In this document: positions 32,143 to 39,277 of the stretch, in pieces
Layout: each line of letters begins with the position of its first letter
Position numbering within the stretch: position 1 is the stretch's first letter
From: Bradyrhizobium sp. LMTR 3
GTDB taxonomy: Bacteria > Pseudomonadota > Alphaproteobacteria > Rhizobiales > Xanthobacteraceae
DNA: 64,000 bases
Direction of reading: 5' to 3'
NCBI RefSeq assembly: GCF_001693485.1
Contig: NZ_MAXC01000012.1
Coordinates: 1 to 64,000 of the forward strand
Position numbers and translations under genes: made by a program
Notes under the pieces: generated by a model
What the model was told of the DNA's origin: nothing
What the model saw: only the letters and a program-made list of their open reading frames with translations
The model's database searches: none

Positions 32143-32721
32143 ATGACCCAAGATATTCCCCCTGATATCGGCAAGCTGCAGTCCGAAATGAACGCCGCGG
32201 TGAAGGCGCACTGGAAGGCCTTCCTGTTCGAAGGCATCGTGCTCGCCCTGCTCGGCCTGGCTGCGATGATCGTGCCGCCACTGGCGAGCCTCGCCGTCGC
32301 CATCTTCCTCGGCTGGATGTTTCTGATCAGCGGCATTGCCGGGCTGTTCGTCACTTACTGGGCGCGGCAGATGCCGGGCTTCTGGTGGTCGCTGTTTTCG
32401 GCGGCGTTGGCCGTTCTCGCCGGCGGGATTTTGCTGGCACGGCCCGCGCAGGGCGTCCTCACGCTCACCATCGTGGTCGGTGCGTATTTTCTCGCCGAGG
32501 GCGTCGTCAGCATCATGTACGCGCTGAACCACCGCCGCGAATTGTCGGAGCGCTGGTCCTGGCTGCTGATCTCAGGCGTGATGGACCTCCTGATCGCATC
32601 CATCATCATCGCCGGCCTGCCGGGTTCGGCGGAATGGGCGATCGGCCTGCTGGTCGGGATCAATCTCGTGCTCGGCGGTGCGTCACTGGTCGGCATAGCG
32701 CTCGCCGCGCGCAAGTCCTGA
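32143..32721 (+). CDS. HdeD family membrane protein
   Basis: A 192-residue protein with six membrane helices in three pairs, as in the acid-resistance membrane protein HdeD: FEGIVLALLGLAAMIVPPLA, FLGWMFLISGIAGLFV, SLFSAALAVLAGGILLARPA, LTLTIVVGAYFLAEGVVSIM and ISGVMDLLIASIIIAGLPGS. HdeD-like genes are linked to acid or general stress in other bacteria. ATG at 32143 gives a soluble 24-residue head. Single-gene unit. Confidence 0.85.
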   Translation: MTQDIPPDIGKLQSEMNAAVKAHWKAFLFEGIVLALLGLAAMIVPPLASLAVAIFLGWMFLISGIAGLFVTYWARQMPGFWWSLFSAALAVLAGGILLARPAQGVLTLTIVVGAYFLAEGVVSIMYALNHRRELSERWSWLLISGVMDLLIASIIIAGLPGSAEWAIGLLVGINLVLGGASLVGIALAARKS

Positions 32722-32737
32722 CGTCGCCGATTATGGG

Positions 32738-32766
32738 ATGACAAGACCCGGCTGGTGCGCTATAGA
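32738..32766 (+). promoter_or_regulatory. Sigma-70 type promoter of the aro attenuator
   Basis: ATGACA (32738-32743), 17 bases, TATAGA (32761-32766): five of six bases of the -35 and a good -10. Only 7 bases separate the -10 from the A of the leader ATG at 32774, so the transcript should begin at or next to that A, making the leader leaderless. Confidence 0.7.
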
Positions 32767-32773
32767 GCCGGCC

Positions 32774-32854
32774 ATGATCATGATCGCCGCCAGCAACTTT
32801 TGGTATTTTAGCTACGACAGCTCGCTGGCGGTGGGAGGATCGCGCTCAATCTGA
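32774..32854 (+). CDS. Aromatic amino acid leader peptide (attenuator control peptide)
   Basis: A 26-codon frame starting MIMIAASN followed by FWYFSY at residues 9-14 (codons 32798-32815) and ending at TGA 32852-32854. Five aromatic codons in six, covering Phe, Trp and Tyr, are what a leader peptide sensing aromatic aminoacyl-tRNAs should contain. The next gene makes DAHP, the first intermediate of all three amino acids. There is no ribosome site upstream, in agreement with leaderless translation. The codons lie between attenuator segments 1 and 2. Confidence 0.88.
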   Translation: MIMIAASNFWYFSYDSSLAVGGSRSI

Positions 32855-32904
32855 CGAATTGAAGCCAAGAAGTCCGAACAGCCGCCAAACCTGGCGGCTT
32901 TTTT
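32787..32904 (+). promoter_or_regulatory. Transcription attenuator of the DAHP synthase gene
   Basis: Four mutually complementary segments: 1 CCGCCAGC (32787-32794), 2 GCTGGCGG (32824-32831), 3 AGCCGCCA (32880-32887), 4 TGGCGGCT (32892-32899) followed by T6. Pairs 1:2 and 3:4 are perfect 8-bp stems; 2:3 (TGGCGG with CCGCCA) is the antiterminator. A ribosome stalled at the aromatic codons covers segment 1 and frees 2:3, so transcription reads on. A ribosome finishing at the TGA covers segment 2, so the 3:4 terminator forms. This is the classical trp/phe logic. Confidence 0.88.
32880..32904 (+). terminator. Attenuator terminator hairpin (segments 3:4)
   Basis: AGCCGCCA-AACC-TGGCGGCT with six T residues, located 40 bases before the aro gene start and so inside its transcript leader. 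Confidence 0.9.
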
Positions 32905-32943
32905 GTTGGCCGGCAGGTTTCCTTTCAAACAGGAGCCACAGCC

Positions 32944-34032
32944 GTGTTGAGCACCACCGACGACCTTCGAATTAGCGAACTGAAAGAGCTGAGTACGCCG
33001 CAGGAGGTGATGGGCGAGATACCGCGCACCTTGACCGCGACGCGCGTCGTGATGGCGGCGCGCAATGCCATCCACGCCATCCTGCACGGCACCGACGACC
33101 GCCTGCTGGTGGTCGTCGGCCCCTGCTCGGTCCACGATCCAGCCGCGGCCGTTGATTACGCCGAGCGGCTCGTTGCGTTGCGCGAAAAGCTCGCCGACCG
33201 CCTCGAAATCGTGATGCGTGTCTATTTCGAAAAGCCGCGCACCACGGTCGGATGGAAGGGACTGATCAACGACCCCAATCTCGACGGCTCCTTCGACATC
33301 AACAGGGGCCTGCGGCTCGCCCGCAACGTGCTGTCGGCAGTGAACAATCTCGGCCTGCCGGCCGGGACCGAATTCCTCGACATGACGACGCCGCAATACA
33401 TTGCCGACCTGATGGCATGGGCGGCGATCGGGGCGCGCACGACCGAGAGCCAGATCCATCGCGAGCTCGCTTCCGGTCTCTCCTGCCCGGTCGGCTTCAA
33501 GAACGGTACCGACGGCAATATCCGCATCGCGGCCGATGCGGTGAAGTCGGCCTCGCATCCGCATCATTTCATGGCTGTCACCAAAGGCGGGCGGTCGGCG
33601 ATTGCGGCAACCACCGGCAACGAGGACTGCCACATCATCCTGCGCGGCGGCAACAAGCCGAACTACGACCGGGAAAGCGTCGATGCCGCTTGCGTCGAAC
33701 TTGCCCGCGCCGGCGTCGCCCCGCGGATCATGATCGACACCAGCCACGCCAACAGCAACAAGAAGCCGGAGAACCAGCCGCTGGTGGTCGCCGACATCGC
33801 GCGCCAGATATCGGAAGGCGAGCAGCGCATCACCGGCGTCATGATCGAGAGCAATCTGGTCGCCGGCCGCCAGGACGTCGTGCCGGGCAAACAGCTCGCC
33901 TATGGGCAGAGCATCACCGACGGCTGCATCGACTGGGAGGCGACCGTGTCGGCGCTGAACATGCTGGCTGATGCCGTGGCGACGCGCCGGAACGTGCCAT
34001 CGCGCAGTTTCCGGGAGGAGCGCTCGGCGTAG
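32944..34032 (+). CDS. aroG: 3-deoxy-7-phosphoheptulonate (DAHP) synthase, class I
   Basis: A 362-residue type I-alpha DAHP synthase catalysing phosphoenolpyruvate plus erythrose 4-phosphate to DAHP, the entry to the shikimate pathway. Conserved segments: VVVGPCSVHDPAAAVDYA, YFEKPRTTVGWKGLINDPNL, DGSFDINRGL, PAGTEFLDMTTPQYIADL, ESQIHRELASGLSCPVGFKN, AVTKGGRSA and IMIDTSHANSNKKPENQP. Length equals the E. coli enzymes AroF/AroG/AroH. Start GTG at 32944 after AGGAG. The symbol is by family; which aromatic amino acid inhibits it cannot be read with certainty. Controlled by the attenuator just upstream. Confidence 0.92.
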   Translation: MLSTTDDLRISELKELSTPQEVMGEIPRTLTATRVVMAARNAIHAILHGTDDRLLVVVGPCSVHDPAAAVDYAERLVALREKLADRLEIVMRVYFEKPRTTVGWKGLINDPNLDGSFDINRGLRLARNVLSAVNNLGLPAGTEFLDMTTPQYIADLMAWAAIGARTTESQIHRELASGLSCPVGFKNGTDGNIRIAADAVKSASHPHHFMAVTKGGRSAIAATTGNEDCHIILRGGNKPNYDRESVDAACVELARAGVAPRIMIDTSHANSNKKPENQPLVVADIARQISEGEQRITGVMIESNLVAGRQDVVPGKQLAYGQSITDGCIDWEATVSALNMLADAVATRRNVPSRSFREERSA

Positions 34033-34260
34033 CCACCCGGGTCGAATGATGGCGAAGCAGGGCGCGACCGGCGCGCCCTGCCCACACGGACATTGGTAGT
34101 TTCTCCGAGACGGTGCCAACGGCCCAGAACACCAAGCGCTGCTGAAGCCTATCGGCTCCCTAATCGATGACTAAACGGCATGAGCCAGCCAGCCCTTGAC
34201 GTGGGCCCACAGCACTAGGATGCTCGACCCCGCTAGAGGCAGTGCTCGGGGGATGCCGAC

Positions 34261-34437
34261 ATGGCGATCATTTCAGTTCTGATTGGGGTTCTGGTCATTG
34301 TTGTCGTGGGGGCAATTTGTTTTTGGGCTATCGAAAAGTTTGCCCCCGATAGGAAGCTAGCAAACCTTCTAAAATTACTGGTTGTGCTCGTCTGCTTAGG
34401 CGCGATTGTGCAACGACTGCTGGTCTTGACTTACTAG
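34261..34437 (+). CDS. 58-residue two-helix membrane protein
   Basis: MAIISVLIGVLVIVVVGAIC, then FWAIEKFAPDRKLANLLKLL and VVLVCLGAIVQRLLVLTY. Two transmembrane helices joined by a charged loop with FAPDRKLANLLK, a pattern of short membrane proteins of unknown function in Rhizobiales. GGGGGA precedes the ATG. The 228 bases upstream hold only a GC hairpin (34058-34080) and presumably its promoter. Confidence 0.7.
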   Translation: MAIISVLIGVLVIVVVGAICFWAIEKFAPDRKLANLLKLLVVLVCLGAIVQRLLVLTY

Positions 34438-34520
34438 GTATGCCGCGCAGCTTCATGACGATCCTGACCGGCCGTAACCTGCCGAAGGTCCAGCAGCCGC
34501 GGCGAAGCTGAGCCCTCACC

Positions 34521-34967
34521 TCATTGCCCGCGCCCTTTCCTGCCAGGTGGCGGCGGGCCGGGTGGCGCTGCTGCATTCGATCCTTGGAGACTATCCACGC
34601 GAGCGGAAAGCCCACCCAACTGTTCCGAAAGCAACTTACGTTGGCCCTGCTCAGCCGATATCTGCCGCTGTAGACCGCTGATCTGTTCCGCGGCACGTTC
34701 CTGTGCTGCCTGGAGCTCTTGGATCGTTTGCTGGAGATTGGCCACAGCATGTCTAGCCGTCTGGTCAGCGATTTCGGCAGCCAGAGACGGCTCACCATCG
34801 GGGTGAACAGCCGCTAATGGCGAGGACTCGGATCCGATTCGATTGCCGGCCCAAAGCACTGCCGCAATGGCAACCGCGAGGAGAACAAGTAAAATCCACG
34901 GCAGTATGCGGCGCGGTCGTCCTGGCTCGCTGTTGATGCGATTCTTGGACGTGAAGTCACTCATCAT
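34521..34967 (-). CDS. Membrane-anchored coiled-coil hypothetical protein
   Basis: A 148-residue protein: a basic head (FTSKNRINSEPGRPRR), one membrane helix (ILPWILLVLLAVAIAAVLWA, residues 21-40), a linker, then a coiled coil (residues about 68-130: NLQQTIQELQAAQERAAEQI, SGLQRQISAEQGQRKLLSEQ, LGGLSARVDSLQ) and a Pro-rich end. The topology is inside-out with a periplasmic coiled coil. No family recognised. ATG-ATG at 34967/34964 has no strong site. Confidence 0.6.
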   Translation of the reverse strand: MMSDFTSKNRINSEPGRPRRILPWILLVLLAVAIAAVLWAGNRIGSESSPLAAVHPDGEPSLAAEIADQTARHAVANLQQTIQELQAAQERAAEQISGLQRQISAEQGQRKLLSEQLGGLSARVDSLQGSNAAAPPGPPPPGRKGRGQ

Positions 34968-35272
34968 TTGGCTACTAAGCCGACAATGATCGATTAGTTC
35001 CCATCAACGGGTGATAGCCGTGGCCGTGGCCGTTCTCGCTTGCGCCCTCCCCTCGCCTGCGATTGGATGGTTCGCAGGCCGGGGAGATGTCTAAACGCAA
35101 ATCGGGCTGGCAGGCGCGATCGAGGCGCTAGTCTAATGCTGTTGGTGGACTCGGCGGCCCGACGATGTTCGCGCGTTGGTGTCATGAAAGCATTGAACCG
35201 GGGCCACGTTCGGGAGTTTAACCTATCTCGCAAGGACCCTCACTGGGGACGCCGCAAGCTGGCGCGAGATCG
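34968..35272. other. Intergenic region without recognised gene
   Basis: Some 305 bases between divergent hypothetical genes. Short open frames on both strands are Arg/Pro-rich and lack ribosome sites, so I call none. No repeat or structured RNA recognised. Confidence 0.4.
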
Positions 35273-35464
35273 ATGAAAACGGTCTGGATTTACGTCGATA
35301 CAAAGAAAAAGGTCGGCGACCGTGACCATCTCAAGGTGTTTGCAAACTCGGATCTCGCCGATGAGTGGTTCGTGGTGAACGATCCAGAAGGCATCGTCTT
35401 CGAGTACGAGGTCATAGGCGTTGCAGATGACGAAACCGGGTCGGGACGTCAACGGCATCGCTAG
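35273..35464 (+). CDS. Hypothetical 63-residue protein
   Basis: MKTVWIYVDTKKKVGDRDHL, then KVFANSDLADEWFVVNDPEG and IVFEYEVIGVADDETG. The pattern of strand, KVFANxxxADEWF helix and a final strand looks like a small compact fold seen as a short protein family in Rhizobiales; I know no function. The ribosome site is weak (GCGCGAG). Confidence 0.65.
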   Translation: MKTVWIYVDTKKKVGDRDHLKVFANSDLADEWFVVNDPEGIVFEYEVIGVADDETGSGRQRHR

Positions 35465-35590
35465 GACAGAAGCCGACCACCACATGAAACTCCCATGGCC
35501 CGGCTGCCGGCCGTCGCCCTTCGAGGGCCGCGCTACGCACAGCCGCCTCAGGGTCACCGATCACATAGAGTTAGGCTTGCTTCATCATGC

Positions 35591-35842
35591 CTAACAGCCG
35601 CGGCAGATGCTCTTGATCTTGCGGTCGAGCGCGGCGTTTTCCTTGCTCAGCGGATCGTTCGGATCGTTCTGGTTCTTTTCGGGCACGTCGCTGCGGCGGG
35701 GCTGACGGTGTCCAATCGGCGCCTCCGGAACCCCTCCGGCACTCGGATTGCTCTTTGGCATCGTCGACGTCCCGCCCTGCGCGAACGCGGCAGGCATGCC
35801 GATCAGGACCATCAGTGCGACTGACAAGATTGTTCTTTGCAT
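35591..35842 (-). CDS. Small exported hypothetical protein
   Basis: An 83-residue protein with a clear signal peptide (QRTILSVALMVLIGMPAAFA, cleavage before QGGTS). The mature part is Pro/Ser/Asn-rich (MPKSNPSAGGVPEAP, DVPEKNQNDPNDPLSKENAA) and ends LDRKIKSICRGC with two cysteines. Unknown function, presumably periplasmic. Confidence 0.7.
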   Translation of the reverse strand: MQRTILSVALMVLIGMPAAFAQGGTSTMPKSNPSAGGVPEAPIGHRQPRRSDVPEKNQNDPNDPLSKENAALDRKIKSICRGC

Positions 35843-35868
35843 CCCGATTCTCCGCCTTTTAGATTCCT

Positions 35869-36081
35869 TTATCGTGTCCGTTCGGGCACGTCGATCGTTG
35901 CGCAGTTTCGCCGTCCCTGGGCAGCGCAGTCCTGTGCCTTTCGTACATCGGCCATGGTGCCGAGCAACCAGATTCCGGCGGCCACCAGCAGCACGAAGAA
36001 GCCGAGCAGAACGGCGTTTTCGATTCCGCGATGGCCCTCGTCTTCCGGCGGCTCCCGTTTCTCCTCGCCGTGCTCCGTCAT
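35869..36081 (-). CDS. Small single-pass membrane protein
   Basis: A 70-residue protein: charged head (EHGEEKREPPEDEGHRGIE), one membrane helix (NAVLLGFFVLLVAAGIWLLG) and a tail with two cysteines (RKAQDCAAQGRRNCATIDVP). It begins 6 bases after epmB and probably belongs to the same transcript. Function unknown. Confidence 0.7.
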   Translation of the reverse strand: MTEHGEEKREPPEDEGHRGIENAVLLGFFVLLVAAGIWLLGTMADVRKAQDCAAQGRRNCATIDVPERTR

Positions 36082-36087
36082 CGCCGA

Positions 36088-37179
36088 TCACGGCTTTGGC
36101 GGATAGAGGTGAACGTCTCCGCAATAGTCTACGATACGATACTGCGCTTCCGAGGATAGTTCACATTCCCCGGAACTTGCATGCGACAAATAATTCGGTC
36201 CAATCGGCGCCTTTCCATGGCCGCCGGGAATGTCGAGCACGTAATCCGGCTGGCACAGGCCCGAGACACGACCGCGCAAGTGGCGCATCAGTTCCCTTCC
36301 CTCTGCAATGGTAGTGCGCAGATGTCCGGTCCCCGGCGCCAGATCGCCATGATGCAGGTAATAGGGCTTGATTCGGTTTTCAACAAAGGTCCGCATCAGC
36401 GCTTCCAGCGTCGCGGCATCGTCATTGACCCCGCGAAGCAGCACCGTCTGGCTCACCAGCGGAATGCCGGCGTCGGCCAGCCGCGCGCAGGCGGCGCGGG
36501 CCTCACCCGACAGTTCGCGCGGATGATTGGCGTGAACGGCTATCCAGGTCGCTGCGCCCTCGACTTTCAACGCCCTGATCATGTCGCCATCGATGCGCGC
36601 AGGCGCAGCCACCGGCACGCGGGTGTGGATGCGAACGATCTTGACGTGATCGATGGCGGCGAGGTCCGTCATGATCTCAGTCAGCCGCCGTGGCGACAGC
36701 ATCAGCGGATCGCCGCCGGTCAGGATGACTTCCCAGATTTCGCTGTTCTTGCGGATATAGTCCAGCGCGTCGCGATAGGCGGCGTCTGACAGCGCCGTTG
36801 CCTTGCCAGGCCCGACCATCTCGCGGCGGAAGCAGAAGCGGCAATACACCGCGCAGACATGCACCAGCTTGAGCAGCACACGATCCGGATAGCGATGCAC
36901 GATGCCGGTGACCGGCGAATGCGCGTCGTCGCCGATCGGGTCGGCATTTTCACCCGGCGCATTCATTAGTTCGAGCGCGCTCGGAATGAATTGCCGCGCG
37001 ATCGGATCGTCAGGATTTTCCGTGTCGATCAGGTTGACGATATCAGGCGTCACGGCGATGGCGTAGCGCGCGGCGACCCGCTCGAGGTCGACGAGATCGG
37101 CCGGCTTCGCCAACCCCCGCTCGATGAGATCGGCGGGCTGCCGCAGCGTTGCCAAAAGTTTCGGATCGATCCTGTTCAT
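36088..37179 (-). CDS. epmB: EF-P beta-lysylation protein EpmB (lysine 2,3-aminomutase family)
   Basis: A 363-residue radical-SAM, PLP-dependent aminomutase converting L-alpha-lysine to beta-lysine for EF-P modification. The SAM cluster motif is CAVYCRFC (Cys109, 113, 116) and the PLP lysine is Lys323 in DIPGGHGKAPIGPNY. TGGDPLMLSPRRLTEIM is the SAM GGxP-like loop. The ATG overlaps the epmA stop by four bases; paired with epmA and facing efp it is assigned to EF-P modification rather than lysine fermentation. Confidence 0.93.
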   Translation of the reverse strand: MNRIDPKLLATLRQPADLIERGLAKPADLVDLERVAARYAIAVTPDIVNLIDTENPDDPIARQFIPSALELMNAPGENADPIGDDAHSPVTGIVHRYPDRVLLKLVHVCAVYCRFCFRREMVGPGKATALSDAAYRDALDYIRKNSEIWEVILTGGDPLMLSPRRLTEIMTDLAAIDHVKIVRIHTRVPVAAPARIDGDMIRALKVEGAATWIAVHANHPRELSGEARAACARLADAGIPLVSQTVLLRGVNDDAATLEALMRTFVENRIKPYYLHHGDLAPGTGHLRTTIAEGRELMRHLRGRVSGLCQPDYVLDIPGGHGKAPIGPNYLSHASSGECELSSEAQYRIVDYCGDVHLYPPKP

Positions 37180-38228
37180 GTCTCTCCTGCCGGTGGCGTC
37201 CACACCACCTGGTCCACCCGCAGCGCGCCGCTTGCCAGCATCACCAGCCGATCGAAACCGAGCGCCACGCCGCTCGACGGCGGCATCGCGGCGACCGCTG
37301 CGAGAAAATCCTCATCCAGCGGATAGCGCTCGCCGTAGCGCCGCTCCTTCTCGTCCATATCAGCGGCGAAACGGCGGCGCTGTTCGCCGGCATCGGTCAA
37401 TTCGCCAAATCCGTTGGCGAGTTCGACGCCGCAAGCATAGACCTCAAAGCGTTCGGCGACGCGCGGATCGGACGCTTTCGCCCGAGCAAGGGCTGCTTCC
37501 GGCGCCGGATATTCGAACAAGACAGTCAAACGCCCCTGCCCCAGGTTCGGTTCGACATGCTCGACCAGCACTTTGCTGAAAATATCCGACCAGGTGTCGT
37601 CATCGGTGATCCGCACCCGCGGCCTTGCTGCCGCCGCAAGCGCCGCGCGATCGCCCTCGCCATTGCTGATTGTGGCCAACAGATCGATCCCGGCAAAGCG
37701 GTCGAACGCGGATGCCACCGTCAGCAGTTCCGGCTCGGCGAAGGGATCGGCCGTTCTGCCCCGGAACGAAAACCGCCCGATCCCGGTCGCCTGCGCCGCA
37801 TGTGCGATCACGACGATGGTGTCGGCCATAACAGCATCATAGCCCGCGTCGGCACGATACCATTCCAGCATCGTGAATTCGGGCAGATGCAGATCGCCGC
37901 GCTCGCGGTCGCGGAACACGCGCGCCAATTCGAAGATTTTGGCTTCGCCGGCGGCGAGCAGTTTCTTGGCGGCGAATTCCGGCGACGTTCGCAAATAGCG
38001 CGTCGCGCGCGTGCCATCGTGGCTGATGATTTCGGTACGTGGGGCATGCAGATGCGTCTCGTTGCCCGGCGAGACCTGCAGGATGCCGGTTTCCACCTCG
38101 GTAAAACCCTGCTCGTCGAACCAACCTCGCACTGCCCTCGTGATCGCGGCTCGCGCCATCAGGAACGGCTTTCGATCGGCATGCCGCGTGGCCGACCACC
38201 AAGGCGAGGGCTGGTCGACATCAGCCAT
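37176..38228 (-). CDS. epmA: EF-P lysine ligase EpmA (PoxA/GenX)
   Basis: A 350-residue class II aminoacyl-tRNA-synthetase-like ligase that attaches (R)-beta-lysine to EF-P. Class II motif 2 appears as IFELARVFRDRERGDLHLPE followed by FTMLEWYRA. Motif 3 is SSGVALGFDRLVMLASG. Early sequence VETGILQVSPGNETHLHA matches LysRS-like catalytic cores, but the tRNA anticodon domain is absent, as expected. ATG at 38228 (MADVDQPSPWW) is chosen since upstream codons carry no family sequence. First gene of epmA-epmB, divergent from efp. Confidence 0.94.
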   Translation of the reverse strand: MADVDQPSPWWSATRHADRKPFLMARAAITRAVRGWFDEQGFTEVETGILQVSPGNETHLHAPRTEIISHDGTRATRYLRTSPEFAAKKLLAAGEAKIFELARVFRDRERGDLHLPEFTMLEWYRADAGYDAVMADTIVVIAHAAQATGIGRFSFRGRTADPFAEPELLTVASAFDRFAGIDLLATISNGEGDRAALAAAARPRVRITDDDTWSDIFSKVLVEHVEPNLGQGRLTVLFEYPAPEAALARAKASDPRVAERFEVYACGVELANGFGELTDAGEQRRRFAADMDEKERRYGERYPLDEDFLAAVAAMPPSSGVALGFDRLVMLASGALRVDQVVWTPPAGET

Positions 38229-38668
38229 CACAGCGGTTCCGAATCCAGGGAATCGGCAAATACCATTGATATTGTTCGACTTTCTTTGCGTCCGACATGG
38301 CGAACCGGAGGAAGCGGCAAGATTCAGCTCCAGCTCGGTCATTTCATGTCGAAAGACGCCCTGCTTGTCCATTCGCCCGATCGATGTCGCCGCGTCCCGC
38401 TGAAGCTGCGGGTCTTCGCGAACCGCTTAAACCATTGCTTTCAAGCCCGTCAGCAACGGTCGGCCCATCGTTCAGTTTGCTTGCCAGACGCGTCATCATA
38501 ACACGACGAAATCCCGGCTATTTGCGGCTTCAAGCAGCTCGCCGGGACGGCCGTAAAACGCTGGCATCGACGGGCAAAATCAGTATGTTGCAGCCCGAAA
38601 CCGCCTGATTGGCCCTGCGGACACAAATGTCCGGTTTGGCCAAAGGCCAGAAATTCGGGAAAACAGCT
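38229..38668. other. Intergenic region between epmA and efp
   Basis: These 440 bases must carry the divergent promoters of epmA-epmB and efp. I see no gene with a ribosome site and no repeat; open frames through it are extensions of the flanking genes without family sequence. Confidence 0.5.
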
Positions 38669-39235
38669 TTGAAAGTCATCGCCAGTTCTATTCGCAAGGG
38701 CAACGTCATCGAGCAAGACGGAAAGCTCTATGTCGTCCTGTCGGCCGAAAACATCCATCCCGGCAAGGGAACCCCGGTCAGCCAGATCGAAATGCGCCGC
38801 ATTGGCGACGGCGTGAAGGTGTCGGAACGCTACAAGACCACCGACCAGGTCGAGAAGGCCACCGTCGAGGACCGCAATTTCAACTACCTCTATGAGGATT
38901 CCGACGGCTTCCACTTCATGAATGCCGACACCTATGACCAGGTCCAAGTGTCGAAGGAGATCGTGGGCTCGTCCGCGCCCTACCTGCAGGAAAACATGAC
39001 CGTGAAGCTATCGATGCACGACCTGAATCCGGTCGCCATCCAGTTGCCGCAGCGCGCAACCCTGGAAGTTGTGGAGACCGAGCCGGTCACCAAGGGGCAG
39101 ACCGCGTCTTCCTCCTACAAGCCTGCTATCCTCTCCAACGGCGTGCGCACCTCGGTGCCGCCGCACATTGGAACGGGAACACGGATCGTGGTCATGACCG
39201 AGGACGGCTCCTACGTCGAACGCGCAAAGGACTAA
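38669..39235 (+). CDS. efp: Elongation factor P
   Basis: A 188-residue EF-P, the family length, if started at TTG 38669 ([20 protein letters not shown] read with initiator Met). It relieves ribosome stalling at polyproline. The modified lysine is Lys33 in [12 protein letters not shown], equivalent to Lys34 in E. coli, and the modification enzymes EpmA/EpmB are encoded opposite. The three domains are complete ([20 protein letters not shown] in domain III). A TTG start is unusual for a highly expressed protein; an ATG at 38627 would add 14 residues that are not family-like. Confidence 0.93.
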   Translation: MKVIASSIRKGNVIEQDGKLYVVLSAENIHPGKGTPVSQIEMRRIGDGVKVSERYKTTDQVEKATVEDRNFNYLYEDSDGFHFMNADTYDQVQVSKEIVGSSAPYLQENMTVKLSMHDLNPVAIQLPQRATLEVVETEPVTKGQTASSSYKPAILSNGVRTSVPPHIGTGTRIVVMTEDGSYVERAKD

Positions 39236-39277
39236 GCCGCGCCATAGGCTACGGAGCATACGCCGGGGGGCGATGCA

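Noticed and set aside
34058..34080. GC hairpin after aroG (CAGGGCGCG-ACCG-GCGCGCCCTG region) as a terminator
   Set aside because: Stable stem but no T-run follows (CCCACACGG), so a rho-independent terminator is not supported.
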